From contig JAEZCA010000003.1 of NCBI GenBank assembly GCA_023412665.1, positions 14,060 through 78,059 on the forward strand: 64,000 bases of DNA. The letters are read 5' to 3'. The DNA comes from Bacillota bacterium. GTDB lineage: Bacteria > Bacillota > Clostridia > Acetivibrionales > DTU013. Every line of letters starts with the position of its first letter. Position 1 is the first letter of the stretch. The notes below the pieces were generated by a model. It did no database searches and was not told the origin of the DNA. It saw only the letters and a program-made list of their open reading frames with translations. Positions 26,082 to 35,440 of this stretch are shown piece by piece. The position numbers and the translations under genes are program-made.

Positions 26082-26843
26082 ATGCATACCAAACGTATAA
26101 TACCGTGTCTTGATGTTTTGGGGGGAAGAGTCGTAAAGGGAGTTAACTTCGTAAACTTCAAGGATGCCGGGGACCCTGTGGAGAACGCAGCATTTTATGA
26201 CAAGGCCGGAGCGGATGAACTGACCTTCCTTGACATTACTGCATCGGCAGATGCAAGAAGTATTATGATCGACGTAGTACGCCGGGTGGCAGAGCATGTA
26301 TTCATACCCTTCACGGTAGGCGGAGGCATAAGGACCTGCGATGATTTCAGGGAGATACTCAAGGCCGGTGCAGACAAGGTTTCTGTCAATTCAGCCGCTC
26401 TCAAGAGACCTGAGCTCATATCTGAGGCGGCGGAACGATTCGGCAGCCAGTGCGTGGTAGTGGCCATAGATGCAAAAAGGCGCGCCGGCGGAGGCGGATG
26501 GGATGTCTATCTGAACGGCGGTCGTGTCAATACGGGTCTGGATGCAGTGGAATGGGCGGTCCGGGCCGAGAGGCTGGGAGCGGGTGAGATACTTCTGACA
26601 AGCATGGATTGTGACGGTACAAAAAACGGTTATGATATTGAACTGACAAGAGCGGTGTCGGAGAGTACGGGCATACCAGTCATAGCTTCGGGAGGAGCAG
26701 GAAGTATGGAACATTTTTATGAGGCTTTGACCGAAGGCAAGGCGGATGCGGTGCTGGCGGCATCGCTGTTCCACTTCAGGGAACTGGAGATACGCAATGT
26801 CAAGGCATATCTCAAGGAAAAAGGGATAGAAGTGAGGGCATGA
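26082..26843 (+). CDS. hisF: Imidazole glycerol phosphate synthase cyclase subunit
   Basis: 253 residues from the ATG at 26082; a GTG 9 bases earlier is also in frame, but TKRIIPCLDVLGGRVVKG is the standard start. Catalytic Asp in CLDV and in TSMDCDGTKNGYD, and phosphate loops VGGGIRT and ASGGAGS, define HisF. With HisH it makes imidazoleglycerol phosphate and AICAR. Only 1 bp separates it from hisIE. Confidence 0.95.
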   Translation: MHTKRIIPCLDVLGGRVVKGVNFVNFKDAGDPVENAAFYDKAGADELTFLDITASADARSIMIDVVRRVAEHVFIPFTVGGGIRTCDDFREILKAGADKVSVNSAALKRPELISEAAERFGSQCVVVAIDAKRRAGGGGWDVYLNGGRVNTGLDAVEWAVRAERLGAGEILLTSMDCDGTKNGYDIELTRAVSESTGIPVIASGGAGSMEHFYEALTEGKADAVLAASLFHFRELEIRNVKAYLKEKGIEVRA

Positions 26844-26844
26844 A

Positions 26845-27621
26845 ATGGCGAACATTCTGGAAATGGTAAAATACAATGCCGATGGGCTTGTACCGGCAGT
26901 AGCACAGGACATCAGGACCGATGAGGTGCTGATGCTCGCATATATGAATGAGGAGTCTCTGAAGAAGACCATCCAAACAGGATTGGTCCACTACTACAGC
27001 AGGAGCAGACAAAAGCTGTGGTGCAAGGGAGAGACCTCCGGTCACTATCAGAAGGTCAGAAGCATCAGTATCGACTGCGATGGCGACACTCTGCTGCTCA
27101 AGGTGGAGCAGACCGGTGTCGCATGTCATACAGGCCACCGTTCCTGCTTCTTTACCAGGCTGGAGGCGGACGAATTGGCAGCCGGCGCAGATATGAAAGC
27201 AGATGCCGGACCAGAGGGTAATACCGCTGCGAACACAGAAGATCCAGTTACCTTTTATAGCGGCGCTTCGGTGACAAAAGGTGCCGTAAGTGACAGCGCT
27301 CCTGGTTCTTCTTCAGATGACACCTCTGGTATCCATACAGCGGGACCTGAGGTTCTTGGAAAGGTATTTGATGTTATATGTGACAGGCTTGCGCACCCAA
27401 AGGAGGGCTCATATACCAATTACCTTTTTACAAAAGGGCTTGACAAGATACTTAAGAAGGTGGGAGAGGAAGCCTGTGAAGTAGTCATAGCCTCAAAAAA
27501 CGGCTCGGCCGGGGACATCACCGCAGAAATTGCAGATTTGTTCTATCATATAATGGTACTTCTGGCACAGCATGGTCTGACATTGAATAATGTATATGAG
27601 GAATTGAAAAAACGAGAGTAA
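26845..27621 (+). CDS. hisIE: Bifunctional phosphoribosyl-AMP cyclohydrolase / phosphoribosyl-ATP pyrophosphatase with extended linker
   Basis: 258 residues. Residues 1-106 are HisI: LMLAYMNEESL, YYSRSRQKLWCKGETSGH and the metal-binding Cys/Asp cluster DCDGDTLLL with GVACHTGHRSCF. Residues 169-258 are HisE, an all-helical MazG-like pyrophosphohydrolase (KVGEEACEVVIASK, EIADLFYHIMVLL). Between them, 107-168 is an unusually long Ala/Gly/Ser/Thr/Asp-rich linker; most HisIE fusions join the domains with few residues. The gene closes the operon and performs steps 2 and 3. Confidence 0.94.
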   Translation: MANILEMVKYNADGLVPAVAQDIRTDEVLMLAYMNEESLKKTIQTGLVHYYSRSRQKLWCKGETSGHYQKVRSISIDCDGDTLLLKVEQTGVACHTGHRSCFFTRLEADELAAGADMKADAGPEGNTAANTEDPVTFYSGASVTKGAVSDSAPGSSSDDTSGIHTAGPEVLGKVFDVICDRLAHPKEGSYTNYLFTKGLDKILKKVGEEACEVVIASKNGSAGDITAEIADLFYHIMVLLAQHGLTLNNVYEELKKRE

Positions 27622-27707
27622 TACTGAAAAACGATGAAATATTGCACAATAGCAGGATAATCTGGCCAATTGCTTCTAAAACGGCACATTTTAGAAAAAA
27701 CGCATAT

Positions 27708-27736
27708 TTGATTATAAATTGGATAATATATTATAT
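27708..27736 (+). promoter_or_regulatory. groESL promoter
   Basis: TTGATT (27708-27713) and TTATAT (27731-27736) with 17 bp between them, 11 bp before the CIRCE element. A shifted -10 (TATATT at 27732) is also possible. Confidence 0.55.
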
Positions 27737-27747
27737 TATTAATGTGA

Positions 27748-27774
27748 TTAGCACTCAATATAAGTGAGTGCTAA
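27748..27774 (+). promoter_or_regulatory. CIRCE operator for HrcA
   Basis: TTAGCACTC (27748-27756), 9-bp spacer, GAGTGCTAA (27766-27774): a perfect match to the CIRCE inverted repeat. HrcA represses groESL through this site in most Firmicutes. It lies at the expected transcription start, 34 bp before groES. hrcA itself is not in the window. Confidence 0.97.
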
Positions 27775-27808
27775 CAAAATGTAAAAAACACTACAGGAGG
27801 TAAACTTT

Positions 27809-28096
27809 ATGAAAATAAAGCCATTAGGTGAAAGAGTCGTTATCAAAATGCTCGAAAGCGAAGAAACCACAAAAGGGGGCATAGTCCTTCCGGGAAGTGC
27901 AAAGGAAAAACCGCAGGTAGCAGAAATCGTGGCTGTTGGCCCCGGCGGATATGATGATAAGGGCAGAGAGATCAAAATGGAAGTCAAGGTTGGAGACAAA
28001 GTACTTATAAGCAAATATGCCGGCACAGAAGTCAAGATCGACAATGTTGAGTACACCATACTCAAGCAGAGCGATATTCTGGCTGTAGTAGACTAA
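27809..28096 (+). CDS. groES: Co-chaperonin GroES
   Basis: 95 residues with AGGAGG upstream. It begins MKIKPLGERVVIKML and carries the mobile loop segment EETTKGGIVLPGSAKEKPQ that contacts GroEL, and the C-terminal YTILKQSDILAVVD. The heptamer caps the GroEL chamber. It is the first gene of the CIRCE-controlled operon. Confidence 0.97.
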   Translation: MKIKPLGERVVIKMLESEETTKGGIVLPGSAKEKPQVAEIVAVGPGGYDDKGREIKMEVKVGDKVLISKYAGTEVKIDNVEYTILKQSDILAVVD

Positions 28097-28149
28097 TAGG
28101 CAGGCAATCGTTTTATAAAATTAAATGCTGACAAGGAGGCATAAAACAT

Positions 28150-29778
28150 ATGTCAAAAGAAATCAAATTCGGAGAAGAAGCAAGGCGCGCGCTGGAAAGC
28201 GGCGTTAATCAGCTGGCTGATACAGTAAAAATCACACTTGGACCCAAGGGAAGGAACGTAGTTCTTGATAAGAAATTCGGTTCTCCCCTGATCACCAATG
28301 ATGGTGTAACTATTGCAAAAGAGATCGAACTCGAAGACAAGTTTGAAAACATGGGCGCACAGCTCGTTAAGGAAGTTGCTACAAAGACAAATGACGTTGC
28401 CGGCGACGGTACTACTACAGCAACACTGCTTGCACAGGCTATTATCAGAGAAGGCCTTAAGAACGTTGCAGCAGGCGCAAACCCGATGATCCTCAAGAAG
28501 GGTCTGGCTGCTGCTGTTGACGCTGCTGTCAATGCTATAAAGGAAAACAGCAGAAAGATCAAGGGCAAGGAAGACATCGCAAGAGTTGCGGCTATATCTG
28601 CAAATGACGATATTATTGGCCAGCTCATTTCCGATGCTATGGAAAAAGTAACAAACGACGGTGTTATCACTGTTGAAGAATCCAAGACCATGGGCACAAA
28701 CCTCGAGGTCGTAGAAGGTATGCAGTTCGACAGAGGCTACATCTCTGCTTACATGGTAACTGACACTGACAAGATGGAAGCTGTACTTGATGATCCATAC
28801 ATCCTCATCACAGACAAAAAACTCAGCAGCATCCAGGATCTCCTGCCGCTTCTCGAGCAGATCGTTCAGTCCGGCAAGAAGCTCCTCATAATCGCTGAGG
28901 ATGTTGAAGGCGAAGCTCTTACCACTCTTATACTCAACAAACTCCGCGGCACCTTCAATTGTGTTGCTGTCAAGGCTCCGGGCTTCGGCGACAGAAGGAA
29001 GGAAATGCTCAGAGATATTGCTATACTGACAGGCGGTCAGGTTATTTCCGATGAACTCGGACTGGATCTGAAGGAAACAAAGATTTCCCAGCTTGGTAAA
29101 GCAAGACAGGTCAAGGTACAGAAGGAAAATACAATCATTGTTGACGGCGCAGGCAGCCAGGATGAAATCAAGAAGAGAATCGGCTCCATCAAATCACAGA
29201 TCGAAGAGACCACTTCAGATTTCGACAGGGAGAAGCTTCAGGAAAGGCTTGCCAAGCTGGCTGGCGGCGTAGCTGTCATTCAGGTCGGCGCAGCTACCGA
29301 AACTGAAATGAAGGAAAAGAAGCTCCGCATCGAGGATGCCCTTGCTGCAACAAAGGCTGCAGTTGAGGAAGGTATCGTTGCAGGCGGCGGAACAGCATAT
29401 GTTAACGCTATACCAAAGGTTGCAGAGCTTTTGAAGACTACCCACGGCGATGAGAAGACAGGTGTTCAGATAATAGTTAAGGCTCTTGAGGAACCCATCA
29501 GGCAGATCGCTGCAAACGCCGGTCTCGAAGGTTCAGTCATAGTTGACAAGGTAAAGAGCAGCCCTGCTGGAATTGGCTTCGATGTACTTAAGGAAGAATA
29601 TATCGACATGATCAACAATGGTATCGTTGATCCTACCAAGGTTACAAGATCAGCTCTGCAAAACGCTGCATCAGTAGCAGCTATGGTTCTCACCACTGAG
29701 AGCGTAGTTGCCGACAAGCCGGAGAAAGAACCGCCGATGCCTGCAGGTGGCCCCGGTGGAATGGGCGGCATGTACTAA
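28150..29778 (+). CDS. groL: Chaperonin GroEL
   Basis: 542 residues with AAGGAGG upstream. Typical blocks: KITLGPKGRNVVLDKKFGSP, DVAGDGTTTATLLAQ with the catalytic Asp, and the C-terminal Gly/Met tail GGPGGMGGMY that lines the cavity. It folds proteins with GroES. The codon choice looks more uniform than in neighbours, as expected for a highly expressed gene. A strong terminator follows. Confidence 0.98.
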   Translation: MSKEIKFGEEARRALESGVNQLADTVKITLGPKGRNVVLDKKFGSPLITNDGVTIAKEIELEDKFENMGAQLVKEVATKTNDVAGDGTTTATLLAQAIIREGLKNVAAGANPMILKKGLAAAVDAAVNAIKENSRKIKGKEDIARVAAISANDDIIGQLISDAMEKVTNDGVITVEESKTMGTNLEVVEGMQFDRGYISAYMVTDTDKMEAVLDDPYILITDKKLSSIQDLLPLLEQIVQSGKKLLIIAEDVEGEALTTLILNKLRGTFNCVAVKAPGFGDRRKEMLRDIAILTGGQVISDELGLDLKETKISQLGKARQVKVQKENTIIVDGAGSQDEIKKRIGSIKSQIEETTSDFDREKLQERLAKLAGGVAVIQVGAATETEMKEKKLRIEDALAATKAAVEEGIVAGGGTAYVNAIPKVAELLKTTHGDEKTGVQIIVKALEEPIRQIAANAGLEGSVIVDKVKSSPAGIGFDVLKEEYIDMINNGIVDPTKVTRSALQNAASVAAMVLTTESVVADKPEKEPPMPAGGPGGMGGMY

Positions 29779-29836
29779 GCCGTATGTAATAACACGTAAC
29801 AAGGCTTTATTGAAAAAACATAAGGTTGATACCTTT

Positions 29837-29867
29837 GAAAAAGGCTCGCATTCGCGGGCCTTTTTTA
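29837..29867 (+). terminator. Terminator after groEL
   Basis: AAAAAGGC-t-CGC and GCG-g-GCCTTTTTT form a hairpin with an ATTC-type loop and a T6 run, about 60 bp after the groEL stop. Confidence 0.88.
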
Positions 29868-30404
29868 TTGTATTTAGAAAACCCCGCGTTTCAGGATAGC
29901 TTTTAGCGGTGAGTAATAAAACTCCTTTTGATTAATGATGCTGCGGTCTGCCAACTGCAACTAAAATTCAAGTATATGTGGCACCCCCCTTCATGAATTA
30001 GTATCATACCGCACTACTCGTTATTTCAACTTTAGAACAGAATTCCGTTAAAAAACGGCTCATTTTATATATAAACCTGATAAAAATGAGGCATATTCTA
30101 CGTAATGCCACACAGTTTCGTCCTATAATTGCAAAAACGAGTAGTGCGATCCGGTTTTGCTACTCTATCCCCGTCTGCAAATCTCAACCTACCATCGCTT
30201 CCTTGCCAAATCCTTATTGCTAACGAACCTGCTTTGCAGGACGCACAGCGGCTTTCCGAAATGGGCAAGGATGGGTTGTGTTGAAACATAATCAAAGTAC
30301 AATACGTCTATTCGTGAACCTCCCGGCTCAATTACATTTAATCAAGCCGGGGGTGGAAACAGCACCGATATCTGGCCTGGAACTCAGGATGTGGCATGAG
30401 TATA
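29868..30404. other. Gene-free stretch after groESL
   Basis: It holds the MITE-like element (30008-30150), a small CCTGC/GCAGG hairpin near 30228, and a stem CCCGGCT (30322-30328) / AGCCGGG (30345-30351). Part of the region (about 30185 and 30263) is a degenerate inverted repeat with CCTTGCC / GGGCAAGG cores. No gene is supported. Confidence 0.5.
30008..30150. mobile_element. MITE-like element, copy A
   Basis: 143 bp with perfect 11-bp inner terminal inverted repeats CGCACTACTCG (30010-30020) and CGAGTAGTGCG (30138-30148), extending imperfectly to about 20 bp. Its left end and the following TTTCAAC and GAACAGAATT segments match the right end of copy B (50040-50183) in opposite orientation, and its right end matches copy B's left end (CAATTATAGG). 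It carries no coding sequence, so it must depend on a transposase elsewhere. No clear target duplication is visible. Confidence 0.8.
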
Positions 30405-32303
30405 TCACATAAGCTGATAATACAGACTTTCCAGTTCTTTTGTCAGATTATCATACTCAATATATGTTTCAAGGGGAGTTTCGGGCCCGAAGGATGCTTC
30501 GAACTCCTTCTGTTTCATTTCAAGCTCGGCAAAGCTCTTCTCGAGCTGAGCAGGGTCGGGTGCCTGAATTATCTTTTCTTCCTTGGGATGTGCTTTGTTA
30601 CTCTTTGTATCGCTATCGTATTTTTGTTTCCGCATTTTTTCCCTTAGTTTTTCTTCCTTGAAGGCTTGCATCAGCTGTTTGTATTTTTCATAATTGCCTT
30701 CATATGAATACATCCTGCCGCTGTTGAATTCCAGTATCCTGTTGACACAACGAGTGAGGAAGTACCTGTCATGTGATATGGCTATGATCGTGCCGTTGAA
30801 TTTCAGCAAGGCAGCTTCCAGTGCGTCTCTCGACTGTATGTCCAGATGGTTTGTCGGCTCGTCCATAATAAGGCAGTCCGGTTTTTCAAGCATCATACAG
30901 CACAGATACAGCCTTGATCTCTCACCGCCGCTCAGTACCGAAATTTTTTTGTCAACATCATCTCCGTAGAATTGAAACTTCGAAAGCTGCTGCCTTGCAT
31001 CGTATTCCTTCATTTCACCAAAGGTGAGAAGCTCCTCCAGCAGTGTTCTGTCTTCATCCTCAAACGCAACCTCCTGGCCAAGGCAGCCGTATTTCACCCA
31101 GCTTCCAAGCCTGGCAGTCCCTTTGAAAGCCTCATCTAATCCAAGCAGGATATTTAAAAGGGTAGTCTTCCCGCAGCCATTTGGACCAATTATACCTACC
31201 CTTTCACCGCCTCTTACAAGGAAACTGACGTCAGAAAAAAGCTTAACATCGCCATAGTGTTTTGTGAGTTTATCGGCCATAGCGATTTCTGCGCTGATAT
31301 GACTTGCCTTATCGAAGCCGATCCTTGGAGCGGCATTTTTGTATAGATGCTGCTGATCTCGCGTATCCTTGAGCTTTACATCCAACTCATTCTGAAGCCT
31401 CTCGACGGATTTGAGCCTGCTTTTCCAGGCACTTATCTTATGTGTGCGTTTAAGCTGCTCGGCAATTGAAGCCTCCCGCCGGATCTCCTGATTCAGCCTG
31501 AATCTCTCACTTCTGGTAAACTCCAGCAGCTTCTCCTTCTGCTCCATAAAGGTCGTGTAATTGCCGCTTCTCTCTGTAATAGTGCCATTATCCAGTTCAG
31601 CCACTCTGGTAGCCACCTGGTCAAGGAAATACCTGTCATGGGATACGACGAGCACACCTCCGCCAAATCTCTTTAAAAACCCTTCAAGCCACTCAACTCC
31701 ATCAATATCCAGATGGTTTGTCGGCTCGTCAAGCACCAGCAGGTCAGGTTCCTCAAGCAGTATTCTGGCCAGCGCCACCCTCATTTTTTCACCGCCGCTC
31801 AGAAGCTCTACCGGAAGAGTCAGCGCTTCCTCCTTCAGGCCGAGACCCATAAGCATTGATTTTATTTTAGATTCTATCGTGTAGCCATCAAGGCTCTCAT
31901 ACCTGTTAACTAATTTTGAATACTCGGCAAGGACTGTGTTATATTGCTCCTGGCTCTCCAATAGACTTGTATCGGTCATTTTCCTTTCCAGGCTCCTCAT
32001 TTTTTGTTCCAACCTGCTGATATCCTCGTGAAACAGTGCGGTCTCCTTAAACACTCTACCGCCGGTACCCATTTCATTCAAATCCTGTGTCAGGTATCCC
32101 ATCCTTGAGCCTCTGGCGACCGAAGCGCTGCCGGAGTCACATGTCTCCAGTCCTGCAGCGATCCTCAGCAAAGTGGTCTTGCCGGCTCCGTTGGGCCCGA
32201 CAAGGGCAACTCTTTCACCTCTTTCTATCCTCAGGCTTGCGCCGTTGAGCACCACCTTGTTTCTGTACTCCTTTACTACATTTGTGATTGTTAGCATACT
32301 CAT
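30405..32303 (-). CDS. ABC-F family ATPase (ribosome-associated type)
   Basis: 632 residues from the ATG whose GGGAGGG site lies 7 bases upstream; an in-frame ATG 19 codons earlier lacks one. Two ABC domains without membrane spans: GPNGAGKTT with LSGGEKMRVALAR and LLVLDEPTNHLD, then GPNGCGKTT with LSGGERSRLYLC and CLIMDEPTNHLD. A charged helical linker joins them and a Lys/Glu-rich coiled tail follows. ABC-F proteins act at the ribosomal E site in translation or antibiotic protection; which of these applies cannot be read. Terminator-like hairpins lie about 145-275 nt upstream on the same strand, a layout used for attenuation of resistance-type ABC-F genes. Confidence 0.9.
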   Translation of the reverse strand: MSMLTITNVVKEYRNKVVLNGASLRIERGERVALVGPNGAGKTTLLRIAAGLETCDSGSASVARGSRMGYLTQDLNEMGTGGRVFKETALFHEDISRLEQKMRSLERKMTDTSLLESQEQYNTVLAEYSKLVNRYESLDGYTIESKIKSMLMGLGLKEEALTLPVELLSGGEKMRVALARILLEEPDLLVLDEPTNHLDIDGVEWLEGFLKRFGGGVLVVSHDRYFLDQVATRVAELDNGTITERSGNYTTFMEQKEKLLEFTRSERFRLNQEIRREASIAEQLKRTHKISAWKSRLKSVERLQNELDVKLKDTRDQQHLYKNAAPRIGFDKASHISAEIAMADKLTKHYGDVKLFSDVSFLVRGGERVGIIGPNGCGKTTLLNILLGLDEAFKGTARLGSWVKYGCLGQEVAFEDEDRTLLEELLTFGEMKEYDARQQLSKFQFYGDDVDKKISVLSGGERSRLYLCCMMLEKPDCLIMDEPTNHLDIQSRDALEAALLKFNGTIIAISHDRYFLTRCVNRILEFNSGRMYSYEGNYEKYKQLMQAFKEEKLREKMRKQKYDSDTKSNKAHPKEEKIIQAPDPAQLEKSFAELEMKQKEFEASFGPETPLETYIEYDNLTKELESLYYQLM

Positions 32304-32447
32304 AATTTTTCCCTCCCAATTGTCCGGATTTACTATGCCTTGAGCGTTATATCGAGGCAATATATGTTCCAGGTTCCCGTCGCTCTTAATGAAGTCTCAA
32401 ATGCATCTGCCAGATCCGGGCAATCTGATTCCAATCGCTCTATTGCA

Positions 32448-32473
32448 CAAAAAAAGCCGCAGATCTGCCGCGG
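32448..32473 (-). terminator. Intrinsic terminator upstream of the ABC-F gene (possible attenuator)
   Basis: Reverse strand: GCCGC-ggcagatct-GCGGC followed directly by T7. It points toward the ABC-F gene, 145 nt before its start. No gene ends just upstream on that strand (the nearest, AraC-type, ends about 700 bp away), so it may be a conditional terminator in the ABC-F leader. Confidence 0.6.
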
Positions 32474-32539
32474 CCTTGCTTTTTTACCCAAACTATCTCA
32501 TTATGATGATTAGTCAGAAAGCATAGTAATGAAAGGAAA

Positions 32540-32577
32540 TAGAAAAGCCGCGGATTCAGTGAGGTGTCCGCAGCTTA
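32540..32577 (-). terminator. Second terminator-like hairpin in the ABC-F upstream region
   Basis: Reverse strand: AGC-t-GCGGA and TCCGC-g-GCT arms with a 12-nt loop, then TTTCTATTTCC. The GCGG/CCGC arms are partly complementary to those of the hairpin 70 nt downstream, so alternative pairings are possible. Confidence 0.45.
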
Positions 32578-33176
32578 TTGACGAATAACATAACAGCCTG
32601 TATAACATAGCAGATGGTAATCTGACGCTGATTGTATCATGGATACAGTAAAACGTTGAATTCATCATGGCTTCTGCAAAACGCCGGATATATTATGGAT
32701 CATAATATTTCCTGCGTGTTATTGCATCAGCGAATCTGCTTAACTGCCGTTGTGATAGTATAAAGCCGTTCTGAATATATAATCAGTTTTTCACCGATAA
32801 AGCCAGATGGAACATTACAGCATACATGCATGAACAAACAGAAGCATCTCTCTGCTGGAGCATGAGCACTTGACTATTCTGCTGTTTTAATATTTCTTCC
32901 CGGCTTCGGCTACTTAAGGCTTTTAGGCTCTGGACAATGCATCACCGAATATAAATATGCACTTTGATCATCTGACCCTATGGTCATTGTTCAGAGCTGA
33001 GGCCATGGCCTTTTGCCGGTACATTTGGATAACACCATTCCATGGTATGGACCTCCTGTACGGGCTGTTTTATTTATACCGTCAATACACACTTATACAG
33101 CATATATTGACAATACCAGTCAATTATATTATATGCAATTACCAAAATCAATACCCGGTGAAATATTGGATCGGGT

Positions 33177-34091
33177 TCACACCGCGATCAGACAGTTGTT
33201 CAGCCTCCTGTACTCGCTAGGCGATAAACCATAATGCTTTCTGAATTGCCTGCCAAAATGTGCAGGATCATTGAAGCCTACCCGTTCAAATATTTCCGAT
33301 ACCGGCAATGTGGTTTCCTTCAGCAGTTGTGAAGCAACGTAAAGACGCAGCTTCATCAGATATGTCATGATAGTCGTGCTGGTCGCTTCAAGGAAGTCTC
33401 TGCCAAGCGATGTCCGATTTATATGAAACTTTCTCGTGAGCTGTTCCAGTGTTATCCTTTCGCTGTAATTGGCATGCAGATATTGTATTACATCAACTAT
33501 GTCATCATTTTCCTTATGCAGGGCTATATACTCCATGGACTGAGGCTGGGCCTCAAGCCCTGATAGCAGGAATAAAAGCTCTATGACAAAGGAACGGCTT
33601 CTGCACGGCCAGTAACCGTCAGGCTGTAGAACGATCTGGTTTTCTATGGAACTGAAAAGCCCGCTTATACGTTTCGCAGTACCCGGACCGATGTTCAGCT
33701 GGCCTGTAAAGCCTTCCTGCCGGCGGCAGAAGGGACGCATCCAGTAAATATCCTGCAGTTCCGTATATGTAAGCTCATTGTCTCCTGAGCGTATTCGTTC
33801 AAAATCAAAAGTAATATTGATGATATCGGGATGGAACCAAACAGCTTTAGCGCGGCAGCTGCCGCGATTTTCGAACTTGAATATATCAAGCTCGTTAAAG
33901 CAGAATACAACGGGTGCCGTAAAGACATACCTTCTGCTGCCGATTCTGATAACACCGCTGCCCTCTTCTACGAGTATTATCCGCAGGGCCTCCTTATATC
34001 CCTTATTAGGATCAAGAGCACTCTCCTGGCCACAGCAAAGGTTGATTTTATAGCCCTTTAAATTCTCCCTTCCAATCGTTGCAAGATTCAT
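33177..34091 (-). CDS. AraC-family transcriptional regulator
   Basis: 304 residues from the ATG with GGGTG 8 bases upstream; the longer frame would add a segment without similarity. N-terminal about 180 residues form a cupin-like effector region. The C-terminal about 100 residues are the double helix-turn-helix of AraC/XylS proteins: ITLEQLTRKFHINRTSLGRDF and the signature LPVSEIFERVGFNDPAHFGRQFRKHYGLSPSEYRR. The effector is unknown. It is divergent from the gene at 34386 across about 295 bp, so that gene pair is a candidate target. Confidence 0.86.
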   Translation of the reverse strand: MNLATIGRENLKGYKINLCCGQESALDPNKGYKEALRIILVEEGSGVIRIGSRRYVFTAPVVFCFNELDIFKFENRGSCRAKAVWFHPDIINITFDFERIRSGDNELTYTELQDIYWMRPFCRRQEGFTGQLNIGPGTAKRISGLFSSIENQIVLQPDGYWPCRSRSFVIELLFLLSGLEAQPQSMEYIALHKENDDIVDVIQYLHANYSERITLEQLTRKFHINRTSLGRDFLEATSTTIMTYLMKLRLYVASQLLKETTLPVSEIFERVGFNDPAHFGRQFRKHYGLSPSEYRRLNNCLIAV

Positions 34092-34385
34092 ACACATATC
34101 ACCCTGTATTGCATTATTACTATTTATAGGATGATAAAAGTATATCAAAATTTCCACTATGGTAAGAGTAGAAAAATTTGGGCTATTAGTAAGATTAATT
34201 TCGGTAATGGCAAGTCTCAAGGCGGGTGGTTCCTCAAGACTTGCCATATATCCTGTCAGATACATTTTGGGGTCAGGAACAATTATGAAAAAATGTCGGC
34301 ATTGATGTAACCGGCATATACCTATATACTTATCTTGTAAGCGGACGGCCGTTACTTAATGCAAAGAACAAGAGGTGACTTTGAA

Positions 34386-35426
34386 ATGAAGCCGACACAA
34401 AAAGAATTGACACAATGGGCTATAGAGCAAATACAGAAAAAGTACAAGGATGATGTCGCTCTGCTGATAGCGATTTCAGGGCATTCGTTGGAAGACGACT
34501 GCCACGGTGAGTGCTTCGACTATTTCATACCGGCAAACGAAAACGGAAACAAGCTGGGTCAGACATTCATCATAGACGGTGTAGGACATGACCTGTATCC
34601 CCGCTCCTGGCAGCGTATCGAGAATATGGCGAATTTTGATGACGATTTTACATACGGCCTCGGTGATGCAATTATTTTGTATTACCGGAGCGAAGAAGAC
34701 CTGATGCGCTTCAAGGAGATGCAGGAAAAGTTGAGAGCGAACCTTAAGGATAAGGGATTCATGATGAAAAAGGCTCTTGAGAAGCTGGATGCGGCCATGG
34801 ATATCTACCGTACCATGATGTTTGAGGATCAGCTTTACAAGGTGAGGATGGCCGCGGGATTCATTGCACGCTATCTTTCTATCGCTGTGGCCGGGATGAA
34901 TGGGACATATTTCAGACAAAGACTTGATCTGGAAACCGTAGAGCTGGCTCAGATGAAGGAAATACCTGAAAACTTCATCCCATGCTTCGAAGCAATAGTC
35001 AAAGCAAGGTCGGTTGATGAATTGAGAAGCTTCAGCCATGAGATCATCAGCACAACGCGAAGGTTTATTGCATCACACAAGCAGTCAAATGCACCAAAGG
35101 CTAGAATGCCTGATTATGAGGATCTGGCTGACTGGTATGAGGAAGGCTCGCTGACCTGGCGAAGGATCTACCATCATTGCGATACTCAGAATTACGAGAG
35201 GGTTTTTCCGGATGCGATCAACCTGCAGCATGAGCTGAACATAATTGAGGAGGAGTTCGGACTGAAGGAAATGGACCTGCTGGGATGGTTTGATACAGCG
35301 GACCTCAGTGCATTCAGACAAAGGGCTGAGGAACTGGAGCGCTATATAATTTCCGAAATTGAAGCTCAAGGTTTTGCATTGAACAAGTATGATACGCTGG
35401 AGCAGTTTTTAGCGGAAAACAGATAA
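34386..35426 (+). CDS. Uncharacterised protein, possible diverged nucleotidyltransferase fold
   Basis: 346 residues from the ATG at 34386 with AGAGGTGA upstream. I do not recognise a named family. Residues 25-110 contain GHSLEDDCHGECFDYFIP, which faintly recalls the GS...DxD core of nucleotidyltransferases, followed by IDGVGHDLYPRSWQRIENMA and a long helical region; the last third has alternating Trp/Tyr and charged residues (LADWYEEGSLTWRRIYHHCD). No signal or membrane span. It forms a two-gene unit with the small CD3324-like gene 14 bp downstream and is divergent from the AraC regulator. A kinase- or nucleotidyltransferase-type activity is a guess only. Confidence 0.6.
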   Translation: MKPTQKELTQWAIEQIQKKYKDDVALLIAISGHSLEDDCHGECFDYFIPANENGNKLGQTFIIDGVGHDLYPRSWQRIENMANFDDDFTYGLGDAIILYYRSEEDLMRFKEMQEKLRANLKDKGFMMKKALEKLDAAMDIYRTMMFEDQLYKVRMAAGFIARYLSIAVAGMNGTYFRQRLDLETVELAQMKEIPENFIPCFEAIVKARSVDELRSFSHEIISTTRRFIASHKQSNAPKARMPDYEDLADWYEEGSLTWRRIYHHCDTQNYERVFPDAINLQHELNIIEEEFGLKEMDLLGWFDTADLSAFRQRAEELERYIISEIEAQGFALNKYDTLEQFLAENR

Positions 35427-35440
35427 AAGGGGTGCATTAA

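Larger units (their letters stand above)
32304..33176. other. Gene-free stretch upstream of the ABC-F gene
   Basis: 873 bp lacking a credible gene. On the reverse strand it has two hairpins with GC-rich arms and T-rich 3' flanks (see separate entries), which precede the ABC-F gene. The rest is AT-rich, without a recognised promoter or repeat. Confidence 0.5.

Noticed and set aside
27676..27699. Hairpin TTCTAAAA/TTTTAGAA after hisIE as terminator
   Set aside because: It is followed by A residues on the plus strand and has no T-run on the minus strand; it could still be a weak structure.
30098..30295. Reverse-strand frame next to MITE copy A
   Set aside because: It runs through the MITE terminal repeat and has no ribosome site or recognisable sequence.
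32957..33220. Open frame of 87 codons upstream of the AraC gene
   Set aside because: No ribosome site, low-quality composition and partial overlap with the AraC gene on the other strand; treated as noncoding.
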